From: Hansfordia pulvinata
Taxonomy: Eukaryota; Ascomycota; Sordariomycetes; Xylariales
Length of the DNA stretch: 64,000 bases
Reading direction: 5' to 3'
Assembly: GCA_006538405.1 (NCBI GenBank)
Contig: BJKQ01000020.1
Location: forward strand, 124,001 to 188,000
The notes under the pieces were generated by a model. That model ran no database searches. It was not told the origin of the DNA and saw nothing but the letters and a program-made list of their open reading frames with translations. The translations under genes were made by a program, and so were the position numbers. Positions 1 to 11,900 of the stretch are shown here, in pieces; within the stretch, counting starts at the first letter, position 1; every line of letters starts with the position of its first letter.

Positions 1-150
1 TCGGTGTCGGCCGCCTCCTCCGCGGGGCCCAGTACGAAATGCGTATGCCGCTCCCTTCCCTTCGCGCGTGAAGATCCCGAGCTGTTTCTCGTTCGTTTCG
101 TTTCGTTTCGAGGCTGACATGTTTGTGTCTTTGTGCCGGCTCCCCTATAG

Positions 151-1947
151 TGCGCGGCCCTGACCAAGGCCCCCGGGCTCCAAGACAAGGTGTCGTATCC
201 CGACGAGGACCTCTACGACGGCCGCCTCGAGTCCTACTGGTCCAGCAGCGCGGCCCTGCCGCCGTGGTGCATGGTGCTGCCGCGCACCGCCGACCAGGTC
301 TCTGCCACTGTCAAGGTCCTGTCCGAGAACCAGTGCCCCTTTGGCATCCGCAGCGGCGGCCACTCGCAGTTCCACGGCTCGAGCAGTGTCAACGACGGTG
401 TCACCATTGACCTGGGTAAGACACAGCACTGCCCACCCCTCCACTTTCCCCTTTCCTTCCCTTCAGGTGGATGGGACGTGTCTCGTCTCTTGTCTCACGC
501 CGTCGCTAATACTCCGGGGTGAAACCAAAAAAGGGTACATGAACTCTACCACCTACGATGCCGAGTCCAAGACAGCTTCGATCGGCCCCGGCTCGCACTG
601 GCGCGGCGCCTACGCGGCCCTGGCGCCGCACAACGTGACCGTCACCGGCGGCCGTGCCGACATTGTCGGCGTGGCTGGCTTCCTCACCGGCGGCGGCTAC
701 TCCTTCTACCTCGGCCAGCGCGGCTTTGCCTGCGACAACGTCGTCAACTACGAGGTCGTCCTGGCCGACGGCAGCATCGTCAACGCCAACAAGGATGAGC
801 ACCCGGACCTCTGGAGGGGCCTGCGCGGCAGCTCCGGCAACCTGGGCCTGGTCACCCGCTTTGACATGAGTAAGACTGACCACCCCCTTTCTTTTTGTTG
901 TTATTATTTTGCAATCCCGCAAGTCGTTAGTAATTGCTACGAGAGGACCGAGTGCTCGAGAGAGGCAGTGCTCGATCAACTCGCCACGGGAGAAGATACG
1001 GCACTCGATCCTTAGAGAGCATGCTAACAGGGAATCTCTCAAGGCATCGTCGAGGGCATCGACGTCTGGGGAGGCGCGACCTTCTACGACATGAAGGAGA
1101 AGGACACCATCTTCCAGTCGTACGTCGACTTTGCCGAGAACATGGACAACGACCCGGCCAGCCAGGTCATCCTCCACCTGCCTTACGCGGCGGGCGAGTT
1201 CACGCTCAAGTCCATCATGACCAACGCCGACAACGTCGCTCGCGCCCCGGCTTTCGACGAGTTCCTGCACGTCGACAACACCTCGACCACCACGAGGCAC
1301 ACCAACATCTCCGACATCACCCTGGAGAACACGGGCAACCAGCCCGTTGGCATCTAGTACGTACACGTACACGTACACTTACACTAACACGCATCACGAT
1401 GAGGACCTGAAAGAAGTGTCTTTGACTGACCATGCATCCGAGCAGCGCCGACTGGTTTGTGGGGCTCTACAAGAACGACGTTCGCATTGTGCAGTTTGTC
1501 CACGAGAAGCACGCCGAGATTGTCGAGAAGATGAAGGCCGCGACGCCGGCCAACACGACCATCGAGACGCTGTGCCAGTTCCAGGCGCTGACCAAGTCGA
1601 CGATCGAGCACAGCAAGGACAACGGCGGCAACGTGCTGGGCCTCGAGTCCAAGGTGGACCAGGGCCCCGCGCAGATGTGGCTCTTCACCATGCAGGCGTA
1701 CACGGCCGAGATCGAGGCCAAGCTGATCCCCATCGCCCAGGAGTTCGTCCAGGCCGTCAACGACTACGCCGACTCGATCGACTCGAACCTCGACTGGATC
1801 TACCTCAACTACGCGTACAAGGACCAGGAGCCCATCGGCCACTACGGCGCCGACGCCGTCAAGCAGATCAAGGCCGCGGCCGCCAAGTACGACCCCAGCG
1901 CCATGTTCCAGAAGCTGCGCCACTCGGGCTTCAAGATTCCCGCGTAA
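151..1947 (+). CDS. Secreted FAD-linked oxidoreductase, berberine-bridge-like (5' partial)
   Basis: Four exons are visible: 151-415, 534-869, 1044-1356 and 1443-1947, joined in consistent phases by introns 416-533, 870-1043 and 1357-1442. They give 472 residues. The exon that should carry the signal peptide lies before the acceptor AG at 149-150 and cannot be placed (a donor at 32 is possible). The FAD-binding domain has the SGGHSQFHG loop, whose His is the usual covalent flavin anchor, and a GGRADIVGVAGFLTGGG segment. The C-terminal BBE domain (Pfam 08031 type) includes the YKDQEPIGHYG region and ends SGFKIPA. The Cys used for a second flavin bond in bicovalent members is absent; Val stands in that segment, so monocovalent FAD is inferred. 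These enzymes oxidise alcohols, sugars or alkaloid-like substrates; the substrate here is unknown. No frame breaks are seen. Confidence 0.9.
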
Positions 1948-3431
1948 GAGCAGCCTACTGGGCGGAGCGAAGCGGGACGATACGGGTTGGAATGCTTAGG
2001 AGATTATGATGGTAGAAGAAGAAGGAGGAGGACGAGGAGGAGGGAAGGGTGGCTCAAGGGACACGATTTTCAAACGCATATTTTTCACGCCCGTTTTTTT
2101 CTCTCTCTCTTAAACTCCACAGCATCGCGCGAGCATTTACGGCTTTACAGGAGCGGGCATTGGTCGCAATTATTGCCTGCTTTTATTCCCTTCATCACCA
2201 TCATTTACGTATATAGCGTCAAGAGAGTCGACTGGTCGCCTGGCCCAAACCCCAACTGCCGCATCTTGCTCATTCCTCAGTGCACAGTTTCTCTGTAACC
2301 GGCCTGTATTCGTAATCAAGGAGAGCGCAGCAAGGCGGACCAGTGCACCTTTCTCGCCGCCCGTCGTGGCGATTCTGATCCTGATCTGAACAGCCACGAT
2401 AACTTCAGGTGCACCCCACTTAGCTAGGCGTCGGCCCATAGTCCCTTAACAAACGAAGCTCTGGGCAAGCTACCACAGCAGTGTTCACAGCCGCGACTGG
2501 CTTTTCAAAGGCAAAGCAGGGCTTGCGTGGGCTTGCGCAGGTGGCTTGTAAGTCCCAATCGTACAGTCCTGTCCGCCACGCTCGTCCGATCGTCAACCAC
2601 GCAGGCAGGCAGGCAGGCAGGCTGGCTAGTCTCAGTCTCCCTCTTCACCCCAAAGGGCTGCTTCTTCGACCTTGACCGGGGTGGCTACTACAAGGCGGCC
2701 GCCGCTGGGCCCGTGGCCCCGGTCCGGCGGTGCGCCCTCCCGCAAGCGCCTCCGCCCGCCTTTGAGAGAGAGCGAGAGAAGGAGAGAGTCTCGCCACGGC
2801 CCCGTAAGCTGACGATGGATTCCCACCCAGGGGGCGAGCCGAATTCTGAGCGGTCTCCCATCCAGCAAGAGCATTCTCAGTCTCCGGGAGTCATCGGGGG
2901 TGCGTTCGGGACAGGGCAGGGACTCATCTCATACTAACGATCACCTAAGCGCTCCGCTCTGGGTGCTTGACCCGCGAAGAGACGAGCTAAACTTCGCGGA
3001 CGCCTCGGCGGCCGCCGTTTTGCCACCGTACACAAATAAGCGATGGCCCCTTCGCAGTGCCGGGAACTTTCCGAGGGGCTCAGCAGCGAATCCTGCCAGG
3101 CGATGCTCGCTTTCTCGGGCGCGGTGGCGTGCACGAGTGCTGCCAGGTCGAATCGTGGCCCTCTCCAAATAGTCTGGCGGGGCTTCTTCTCTCTCGCGGC
3201 GCTGGGCCAGCTCGAGAGTCGCAGAGGCAGTGGCGAGAAGCACGGTGCCTCGCGACTCTCACGTCTTGGGGGCGGATGCAGGCTGGGTCAGTGTTTCCAT
3301 AAAACGCAGGGTCGTCGCCTATCCTTGCGACGACCCTTGCCAACCACCGACACGGATACGCCCGGGCAAAAGCACGCAGCGAGGCGCGATAGACACGATC
3401 TCGACAGACAGACAGCCCAACCGACGACGAC
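1948..3431. other. Intergenic spacer
   Basis: About 1.5 kb between two plus-strand genes. It should hold the 3' end of the FAD oxidase gene and the lipase promoter. A CAGG tetranucleotide run lies at 2601-2620. No convincing gene is seen. Confidence 0.6.
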
Positions 3432-4152
3432 ATGCTGTACCAGGCGGCCCTCGCCGCGCTCGGCCTGGCCTGCTCGTCAGCCAGCGCCGCCGGCCTGTCC
3501 AGCATCGGAAGCCGGATCCTGGGGTACACCCGTGGCTGAAGACCGACATTGCGTCTGCGCAGGAGCCCGTCCGCAACGTCGGGCTCGTCTTCCGTGAGTT
3601 GCCCCGCCCCGCCCCCCGGAGGGATCCCCGGTCCGGTCGTGGACGGGAGGAAGCAGCAGAAGGAGGGTTAAAGAAGTGAAGTGGAAACCGTGAACAGCAT
3701 CGGCTGACCAGGAACAAGAGAACGGCGCGTCGCCCAAACAGCTGCCCATCTACCGGTACCTCGCCGAGCTGAGCGCCGTCGCGCACCGCGACGTTGAGGA
3801 CTTCGTCACGGGCCGCCGCGTCGACTGCCGGCCCCGGAGGACTGCCCGACCGTCTCGGCGACCGAGACGCTCGTCTACGCGGCCTCTTTCAGGTGAGTTT
3901 GGTTGTGCGCTTTGTGTTCTTCCTGCGTATATCAAGCAATATATACATCTTTACACCAGAGGCACGTCCCCCAAAGCCGTCCATTCTTGACTGACCCTCG
4001 CCCGAAAGCTCCCACAACGACGCCACGCACGGCTACATTGCCATAGACAAGAAGGTCGGGCACGTGTATGTGGTGTTCCGGGGCGTGCCCACGGGCAAGA
4101 AGCTGGGGCCGAAGAAGATGAGCATGGACCCCCAGTACAACGTCTTGTGAGT

Positions 4153-4204
<52 letters not shown>

Positions 4205-5264
4205 CCATCTCTCTCCCTCGTGGCTGACCGTCCTCCAGAAAGAAGGGGGAGATGGTCGACTGCCCGCGCACTGGGACATCAAGGGCTGCCAGATGCACGA
4301 GGGCGTGCGCGACACGTACACTACGGTGGAGGAGGAGATCCGGGGCAAGGTGGCCGAGGCGAAGAAGCAGTGCAAGGACGAGCACGACGGCGGCGGGGGA
4401 GGAGGGTGCAAGGTCTTCGTGACGGGCCACTCGCAGGGCGGCGCGATGGCGCACGCGGCGGCGGCGTCGCTGGTGGCGGCGGCGGGGCACGGCGGCCCGG
4501 GCGCGGCGGTCGACTTCCTCGTCACCTTCGCGGCGTACATGGTCGGCAACGACGTGCTGGCGGACCACCTGAGCCGCGGGGTGCCGGGCATGGCGGTGCG
4601 CCACGTCACGCACGAGAACGACGCGGTCCCGCAGTGGCCCAACGAGCACGCCTTCTTCCCCGACTACGCCGACCCCTTCTCCGGCGCCGCCTACGAGCCC
4701 CCCGCCGCCGCCGGCGGCAAGCCCTACCGCAGCCTGTACCCGGAGGTCATGCTGCGCAAGAACCCGACGCTCGACTACCGCCGCGCCGGCAGGGAGCACA
4801 ACAAGGAGATTGTCTACGCGGCCGCCGAGACGTACATGTGCTTCCCCACCGTCCACTCCTCCTCCCTCGGCGGCGGTGATGATACCGGCATCGGCAGCAG
4901 CAGCGGCAGCAGCAGAATCGAGAACCCGACCCTGTGCAACGGCGGTGCCAACCCCTGGGTGTACCTGGACATCGATCGCGACGGGCGCCACACGCCGCAC
5001 CAGCACTACCTGATCCGCGTCAGCCTGCGCAAGGAGGGCGCCGGCAAGGCCAACGCCGAGGCGTCCACGGCCCTCGACTACGGCCCGCCCGACTGGGCGG
5101 CACTGCCCAGCTTCGAGCTCCAGTACGGCGACGGGGGCGACGGCGGCAGCGCCACCGTGCGCTTCAAGGGGCTGCGCGGCGTCAGGGAGTACCCGCTGCA
5201 GACCCCGGCAGAACAGGGCCAGAGCAGGGGGCTCGCTGGGGACTCCCGCGCCGGGACCAGGTGA
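3432..5264 (+). CDS. Secreted class 3 lipase, frame broken in this sequence
   Basis: A hydrolase of the fungal class 3 (alpha/beta, Lipase_3) type, acting on ester bonds outside the cell. The signal peptide begins MLYQAALAALGLACSSASA. Likely exons are 3432-3593, 3698-3892, 4009-4146 and 4239-5264, about 507 residues. The nucleophile elbow is GHSQGG (4422-4442). HVYVVFRG on the third exon and the segment beginning HWDIKGC near 4280 are also typical. The frame fails at three places, each fixed by one extra base in a G or C run: G4 at 3521-3524, C4 at 3832-3835 and G5 at 4245-4249. Without the first correction a 39-nt intron (3524-3562) would be needed, which is shorter than fungal introns usually are. 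The last intron carries a long CT microsatellite. Either a sequence-error victim or a decaying gene; error is favoured. Confidence 0.78.
4153..4205. repeat. CT dinucleotide microsatellite inside a lipase intron
   Basis: About 50 bases of nearly uninterrupted CT repeats sit directly after the donor GTGAGT of the last lipase intron. The run forms a long pyrimidine tract ahead of the acceptor at 4237-4238. Confidence 0.9.
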
Positions 5265-5586
5265 GCCTCAACAGGGTGGGCTGTCGTTTCTCACGCAGTT
5301 TTTCAGTTCTGGTGGGAATGGAGAGAGCAAAGTCGGAGTGAGGAGGGCAAGCAACATCTGGTTATAGCTGGGACAAAATAGGAACCTGTGGCGGCGTGAA
5401 GTATTATAGATAGAGAACAACAGGCAGCAAGCCTTATGAGAATCATAAGATAAATGGTTGCGGCATTTATTATGTACCTAGTAAACGATGCAAGAAACAA
5501 AAACATACCCAGGATTGGATGAGAAGCCGGCAATCGAGGGGGTGTCTGGGCTAAGCAGGCAAAAGATTAGGCTGCAGCCAGATATC
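5265..5586. other. Intergenic spacer
   Basis: Downstream region of the lipase gene, moderately AT-rich, up to the tRNA. No gene is seen. Confidence 0.6.
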
Positions 5587-5681
5587 TCCTCCGGACAGGC
5601 TTGAACTGTCAACCTCCTGATGGCCTGAAATCGTGGTGAGCGATAACAGTCAGACGCGCTAGCCAATTGCGCCACAGAGGA
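5587..5681 (-). tRNA. tRNA-Asn (GTT) with a 22-nt intron
   Basis: Read on the minus strand, the acceptor halves TCCTCTG and CGGAGGA pair with one G-T. The D-arm is GCGC-loop-GCGC. The anticodon stem halves are TCTGA and TCAGG, and the T-arm is GACAG-TTCAAGC-CTGTC. The loop starts C-T and carries anticodon GTT (complement of 5645-5647), so it decodes AAC/AAU as Asn. A 22-nt intron (5622-5643) follows position 37, the canonical site for nuclear tRNA introns. The mature tRNA would be 73 nt before CCA addition. Confidence 0.93.
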
Positions 5682-6148
5682 TATTTGCTGTGTGATAAGA
5701 TTTTTGTTTCAAATTGGAAAACATATTACCTACTGCAAAAGTCAAGTGCGAAAATTCCGTCTCTATATTCTACACTCCAACGACACACCCTATCATCTTA
5801 AAGGACCCTCCCACATATCAATATGCTGTCACATCTACAGTTCACAATGAAGCCACTCAGTCTATCACGTCTCTTTTTCTTTTGCTTTCAGTAATGTAAA
5901 TTTGAATTATTCACTATTTGACGACTTTGAATTTGGTTGAAGAACTACCCGACACGAACGGGTCTGGTGATGAACCAAGAAAAAAAAGGGGGGTTGAAAT
6001 CCCTTTAAAACCCCTCCGCCGATTCATCCGCAAACGGCCTACTCGCCTCTCTCTCTCCATCTATCTATCCATCTTTAATCCCTAACATGAGATGGACTAC
6101 ATATCATCCATTGCCCCAAAGTGTGCAGGCACTCCCAAGCCTTTTTCA
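5682..6148. other. Intergenic spacer
   Basis: A 467-base AT-richer stretch between the tRNA 5' end and the stop codon of the beta-glucosidase. It should contain the 3' UTR of the latter. No gene is seen. Confidence 0.6.
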
Positions 6149-8739
6149 TCACGCCTCGACGGCGGTCAGCGTGGCGTTGGCCCGCAGGTCGCGGGAGCTG
6201 AAGCCGGCGCTGAGCCGGAAGGCGCCGGCGGGGACGCGCCAGCGCTGCGCGGCGACGTCCCAGTAGCTGATGTCGCGGCGGGCCAGCTCGAAGACGACGT
6301 CGCGCGACTCGCCGGCGGCCAGGGCGACCTTGTCGAAGCCGCGCAGCTGGCGCGGCGGGGTGCCCGCGGGGACCGTGCCGGCCTCGGGGAAGCCGACGTA
6401 GAGCTGGGGCACGGCGGCGCCGGCGACCGCGCCGCTGTTGCGCACGCGCGCCGTCACGCGGTACACCGTCTCCCACAGGGCGGGGTTGCCGCCGGGCCGG
6501 ACGGGGCGGTCCTCGGCGTCGGCGGGGATGGTGGTGGTGGTGGCGGCGTCGGGCGACGACACGGACAGGTCGCTCAGCTCAAAGGTGGTGTAGGACAGGC
6601 CGAAGCCGAACTCGTAGCGGACGGGCTTGCCGGCGGCGTCAAAGTGGCGGTAGTCGACCTCGAGCTTCTCGTCGAACCACGACTGCCAGTCGTCCTTGCC
6701 CGAGGTGCGGACGGCGGTGGTCGGGGGCGCGTTGTAGTCGTCCGGCGCCATGGCGATGGTGTAGGGCAGGTGGCCCGAGGGGTTGACGTCGCCGAAGAGG
6801 ACGTCGACGAGCGAGTTGCCCGACTCCTGGCCCGGGTAGTGGGCGGCGAGGATGGCGGTGACGTTGGGGTGGTCGGCAAAGGGCAGCACGTTGATGCCCG
6901 ACGAGTGGGTGACGACGACCGTGTTGGCGCACTGGTCGGCGACGGCCTCGACGAGCTCGGCGCCGCCCTGGTCGAGGTCGAGCGAGGTGCGGTCGGCGGC
7001 CTCCTCGGCGTACGTCTTGACCAGCACCAGGCACACCTCGGGCTCGCGGCCCGGGATCCACAGCAGGTCGCCCTCGAGCTTGGACGTCTTGACCAGCGTG
7101 TCGTTGAGGAAGGGCTGCACCAGCGCGCCGTCGCGGGCCGCGCGCGCCTTGATGGCGTCCAGCGGCGTCACCAGGTACGTGAAGCGGCCCGTGCCCGAGC
7201 CGCCGCCGACGGCCAGCGTCCCTTGCAGCGACTGCTCGATGTTGGAGTAGCCGCCGTTGGGCTCGCCGGCGTCGTTGCCGAAGACGGCGTACAGCTTGGG
7301 CGCCCGCAGCGGCAGCGCGCCGCCGGCGTTCTTGAGCAGCACCGTCGCCTCGGCGGCCTGCCGGCGGATCAGGCGCCCGTGGTCGCCGCGCACGTCGCGG
7401 TGCGCGGGGCCCGACAGGTCGTAGCGGCCCTCCCAGCGCGCGACCTCGGGGAAGTTGTGGTTGAGCAGCAGGCCCGACGGGTCGACGCGCGGGAAGTCGT
7501 CGGCGTCCTGGCCCAGGTGGAAGTAGGGGGTCATGATGCGCACCACCATGTCGTCGAGGCGCGCCGCCTCGAGCGTGCCGTTGCCGACGGCCGCCGTGAT
7601 GTTGGCGCCAAAGTACGAGTGGTCCGGGTCCGCGAAGCCGTACTCGCCGATGCCGCCGGGCATGTCCATGTCGAGCCCGGCCGCGATGGACGCGACGCCC
7701 GAGTGCGTCGCGCCCCAGTCGGACTGCACGTAGCCCTGGAAGCCCAGCTCGCCCTTGAGCAGGCCGTTGAGCGTCTTGGAGTTCTCGCAGCCGTACGACC
7801 CGTTGATGCGCTGGTACGAGCACATGAAGCTCGACGCGTGCGCCCGCGCCGCGTTGGCAAACGGCCACAGGTACAGCTCGTGCATCGTGCGGTCGTCCAG
7901 GTTCGACGACACGGCCTCCTGGACCACGTCCGTCAGCGTCCCGTTCGGCGCCGCCGTCGGGTTGCGCTGCGTCTCCTGCTCGTTGGCAATGTAGTGCTTC
8001 GGCACCGCCTGCACGCTCTCCGCCTGCACCGCCGTGATCGTCTCCTCCATCGCCACGCCCGTCAGGTACGGGTCCGCCGCGAAGCCCTCCCAGTTGCGCC
8101 CCGCGAACCCGGAGCGCCCCAGCGGGCCCGCCACCGGCCCCAGGTAGATGTGCGCCCCCTTGGCCCGGAACTCCCGCGCCATCGCCTGCCCGCGCTCGTA
8201 GATCGCCGACCGGTTCCACGACGACGCGATCGTCACCCCCGCCGGGAACACGCTGGCGTAGTCGGCAATGCGGATCGCCAGCGGGCCGTCCTGCAGGCAC
8301 AGGCCCCGGAACCCCACGCGCGGGATGGGCAGGATGTTGCCGATGCAGGGGCCCGGCGCTCCCGTCGTCATGCCCGCCTTCTCCTCCGTCGTCAGCTTGG
8401 CCGCAAAGGCCTTGGCCTTCTCGAGCGCCTCCTCCCAGCCGAGACCTTCGGTGTGGGCTGGACAGAAGAAGAAGAAGAGAAAACATAAGTCAGTGCTGGT
8501 TCTTTTTCGTTTCTTTCAGATGTAGTATATAGATGGAGTACACCATGCGATTGTCCAGATCACACGGAGATGCGGTGCTGCTTCCAACTTACGAGACGGG
8601 TACACGGCGGGAGAGTGGCCGTAGCCGCCCAGGATGGGCGTGTCGATGGGCTGGACATAGCTGAAGTCGCCCTTGCTGTCGGCGGCGGCGATGGGCTCGC
8701 CAGGAGCAGAGCTCCCAGAAACGTCGTAGTCTTAGCCAT
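6149..8739 (-). CDS. Secreted beta-glucosidase, glycoside hydrolase family 3
   Basis: Hydrolyses terminal beta-glucosides such as cellobiose outside the cell. Two exons, 8739-8593 and 8457-6149, flank one intron with donor GTAAGT; about 818 residues once the frame is repaired. The GH3 N-terminal barrel begins near LGWEEA and contains the nucleophile motif QSDWGATHSG (Asp in SDW). The C-terminal alpha/beta sandwich and a fibronectin-III-like tail ending LTAVEA follow. The start at 8739 has a good context and encodes the signal MAKTTTFLGALLLAS. However, the mature N-terminus (EPIAAADSKGDFSYV) is read in another frame, one base away near 8697-8703. A TATA box lies about 75 bases upstream. The family and exon 2 are certain; the exact N-terminus is not. 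Confidence 0.9.
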
Positions 8740-8811
8740 TGTGGAAAGCTGTGCGAAGCAGTGACTTGTCGAGCTCTGTCTTGGGCAGTCAAGGTCGGCG
8801 ATCCCATCGTC

Positions 8812-8819
8812 TCTTATAT
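8812..8819 (-). promoter_or_regulatory. TATA box of the beta-glucosidase gene
   Basis: TATATAAG on the minus strand, about 75 bases upstream of the start codon at 8739. Position and sequence fit a core promoter. Confidence 0.6.
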
Positions 8820-8963
8820 ATCCGTCTGTTTTCCTACACGACCGAACCCCTCCCCGCCCCAGCTTCTGGCTCCCGAGCCCGCGAACGGCCTGGCGCGACT
8901 GATCACCGTCATGTGGACGATGCTTCTTGGCCCCTCTCCTTACTCAATCTCGCGCGCGGCGGC

Positions 8964-8987
8964 GGGGGGGGGGGGGGGGGGGGGGGG
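8964..8987. repeat. Poly-G tract (24 G)
   Basis: An uninterrupted run of 24 G between CGGC and CGCTTTCC, upstream of the beta-glucosidase promoter. Such a tract can form a G-quadruplex; its true length is uncertain in any assembly. Confidence 0.85.
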
Positions 8988-11900
8988 CGCTTTCCAACAC
9001 CTTTGGCCGTATACTCGAGCAGTATCGTCATCCTCGAACCCCACAAACCCGGCCTTCTACGGCCCTATCGGGCCGGCCGTTAGCGTGGCTGCAGGCATGG
9101 CGAGGGAGATGGGTGGGCTGGCCCAGAGCGCGGGTGAGTCGCGTGGCTTCGCATCGTGAGCCGACGGGCGGGCGAGCCGGCAAGCCAAGCAGGCACCCTC
9201 ACTCAACCTCTTCCACCAAACGCTTCTCTCCCAGAGCACAGATCTCTCGAGTTCTGACCATCTCGCGGCCAGTTCGCGAGTACTCGTGGTCGCCACGGGG
9301 TACAGCTACGAGGCGCAGCGGGCTTTCACCAGTCAAGCCGGCACGACGGGGCCCCCGGGTTGACGATGTTCGAGGGGGGAAGATTATCCTTAATACCAAA
9401 TACCAGGGCCGCATGCGGTGGTCCAAGCCAGCCTCGCCGCAGTGGTAAACACTGCCGCATCTGGCTCCCCCCTGCCACCCGCGCAACAAGGACCCACAAC
9501 CCCAAGGGACGAGCAGTTTCCTCCACATGGGCAGCCAGACCCGCGGGACGTGTGTGGCAAGAAACCCCGTGGGCCGGGCGCGGACCAGCAGCCGACGAAA
9601 TGCCGGCGGGGAGGAGGGCAGAGCCTAATATCCCGCCCCCCCGGCAGAAAAGAGACCCAGCCGTGCCAGCTACGGGGCTCTGCCACCGGGATAGGTGAGC
9701 TGTCGGCGGCGGCCGCCTCCACAAACCCCCGGGAACCGCGCCTCGAGCACCCCCGGGATAGGATAGACTGGTTGTGGGGGGTGGGGGACAGCTTCTTCTC
9801 TACCCCACGCTAATCGGCCCGGCCAGCGTTGGGTCCTGGTGTCTCCCCATACCTGACAAACGACAGGCCGCTCTCGAGTATGGGGAAGAGGTTCGGCGGG
9901 TTGTCCGAACGTGGGCACAGGGGTGTTGCTGTAGCGTTGCTCCTGTTATTTGTTGTTCTTCTGTCAACTAATGCGACCGGCCCTTGAGGTAGGACCGGAC
10001 GCAAGAGGCTCACAAGGTCGACATGGTGCCCATCCGGCAGGGCGAACTTGATCGAACCGTTAGTTGCAGCTTGGCGACGAGGCCAAGTCGGTGGCTCTCT
10101 GACCCCTCCTTCAACGGCGTCACGATGTTGTCTCCCGAAGAATAACCGGCCTGTTCGAGGTGCTGAGTCTTGCGTGAGAAATGAAAGACCCCATGAGCGG
10201 TCGCCTGTGACCCCAGAACGAGCCCAGAACATGGGGACATGCTTGATAATTGTCTTGCCGCATTGACGCGAGGAGTCGATTCTCTCGCCCTCACGCCAGT
10301 CGGGAGAAGCAAGACCACCATACGGCAATACACATTCCTGGGAAGTCGCTATGATAATCTCCGCTCGTCGTGGTCTGGTGAGACACGCAGAGGCTGTTTG
10401 TTGAAAACTTTCCGGCAGCGCCATGTGCCCGAGCTGGAATTTGTCTACGAGCATCTCCGTACCTTAACTGGATACCGCCGGGGGCATAGTTCCGATGGCC
10501 AGCCACCCAGCCTGGGCAGGGTCCGCAGTCCTGGTCAGGCGACTGATAGAGCTGCTTGACGCTGGCACGTAAGACCGTAGATGCGCCGCAAGCATTAGCT
10601 TGGCGGGTTACCCAGAACAGCAAACCACCTCGTTGTTTGGGGCCCATCTGTCGTTCACGATCGGAGTGGGACGGCGACTTTAATTGCCTCGTCCGCGCCG
10701 GGCGACTCTGCGGGGACACGGCAGATGCCTCGGCCGTAAGGGCCTTTGCCGGCGGTTGGACGTTGGCCATAGACTCGGAAAGTGACACCAAAGGCAATAA
10801 ACTGCTTCATAACATGCCGGCATAGTCGTTCTCGCACAAATATTGCGGCGAGAAAGAGCCAGCGAAACTGCTTGCCGAATCTCGAGCAGACTGGCAGTGG
10901 AGAACCCCCCTGCTTTTGATGGTGAGTTCCCTCCAAAATGAATAGAGGCTAGTTCATGCTTGGAAACGGAGCACGTTCGTTCTGCCCCCGCGACGAGGGA
11001 GCCGGAGCGCGAGCAAATAGTCGCCAGCATATGCCAGAGAACGGAGTCCTTCTGACCTCGCACCACAGCTGCGTGCTTTCTGGCGAAAGCCCAATTCTCA
11101 GCCGACTTGTGATTCTTCTGGGCCAGGTCTTTGCTCTCTGCTGAAGCACACACCGAGAAGCCTGTAGTTAATTGAAGCGGCAGCGAAATCAGTGTAGTTT
11201 AGCGGCACTGCCATGCATTCTCACTCTGTATATAATACGGACTAATAGGGAAGAGAGGAATTGAACCAGATGTGTTGCAAGCGGCGTTCGGCATGGACAA
11301 CCATTCAGGCATCGCCTGATTGCCGTGAGCCCGGCTTCACTGGGTATGGGCACTCTGATCGGTACAAGCTACGCGCGGGAAAGGAAGACGTAGAAAATAC
11401 GGTGAAGCAAAGGCGATGACGATGTCGAATTCAGGACTGAGTAGGGCTTGAGAGGTGAGAGGGTCGAACGGCGATGGATCGTGAGTGGTGGGTGGTGCTG
11501 AGTTGGGCCGACGTCGGGGCCATGACGTGATGCCCCTACCACATGACTCGGGATAGCTGGAGGTGAGCTTGGTGACGATACGATACTTGTGAGTACAGGC
11601 AAGCCGGGACGTTGGCTATAGATTTTGGCCAGTCCATGGTCCTGAAGGTGCTGATATCGGGCGACAGGGCTTCGGAACGTGTACCTGCATGTCTTGAGCG
11701 CCACCCGCATCCATTTGTGCGAGTTTCTACACAGGTACCTATCATTTGAACTGATGCACCACGAGCCGGCGCCTCATGTCGTGACGTCAGAGTGCTCGCT
11801 TAATGCATAAGCCTACATGCTCGCTCATTTTGCTTGTACGGGGATATATGCCTACAGCGATAATCTATGTAGATTGATCCAGTCTTGCATCGCTGCCAGC

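Noticed and set aside
3524..3562. A 39-nt intron that would keep the lipase first exon in frame
   Set aside because: Too short for a fungal intron; restoring one G in the adjacent G4 run gives a better model with a normal 104-nt intron.
151..8739. FAD oxidase, lipase and beta-glucosidase as a biosynthetic gene cluster
   Set aside because: No backbone synthase, transporter or regulator nearby; they are better explained as independent secreted enzymes.
9810..10797. Overlapping minus-strand open frames of 170-215 codons
   Set aside because: No family signature and no consistent intron model; treated as chance frames.
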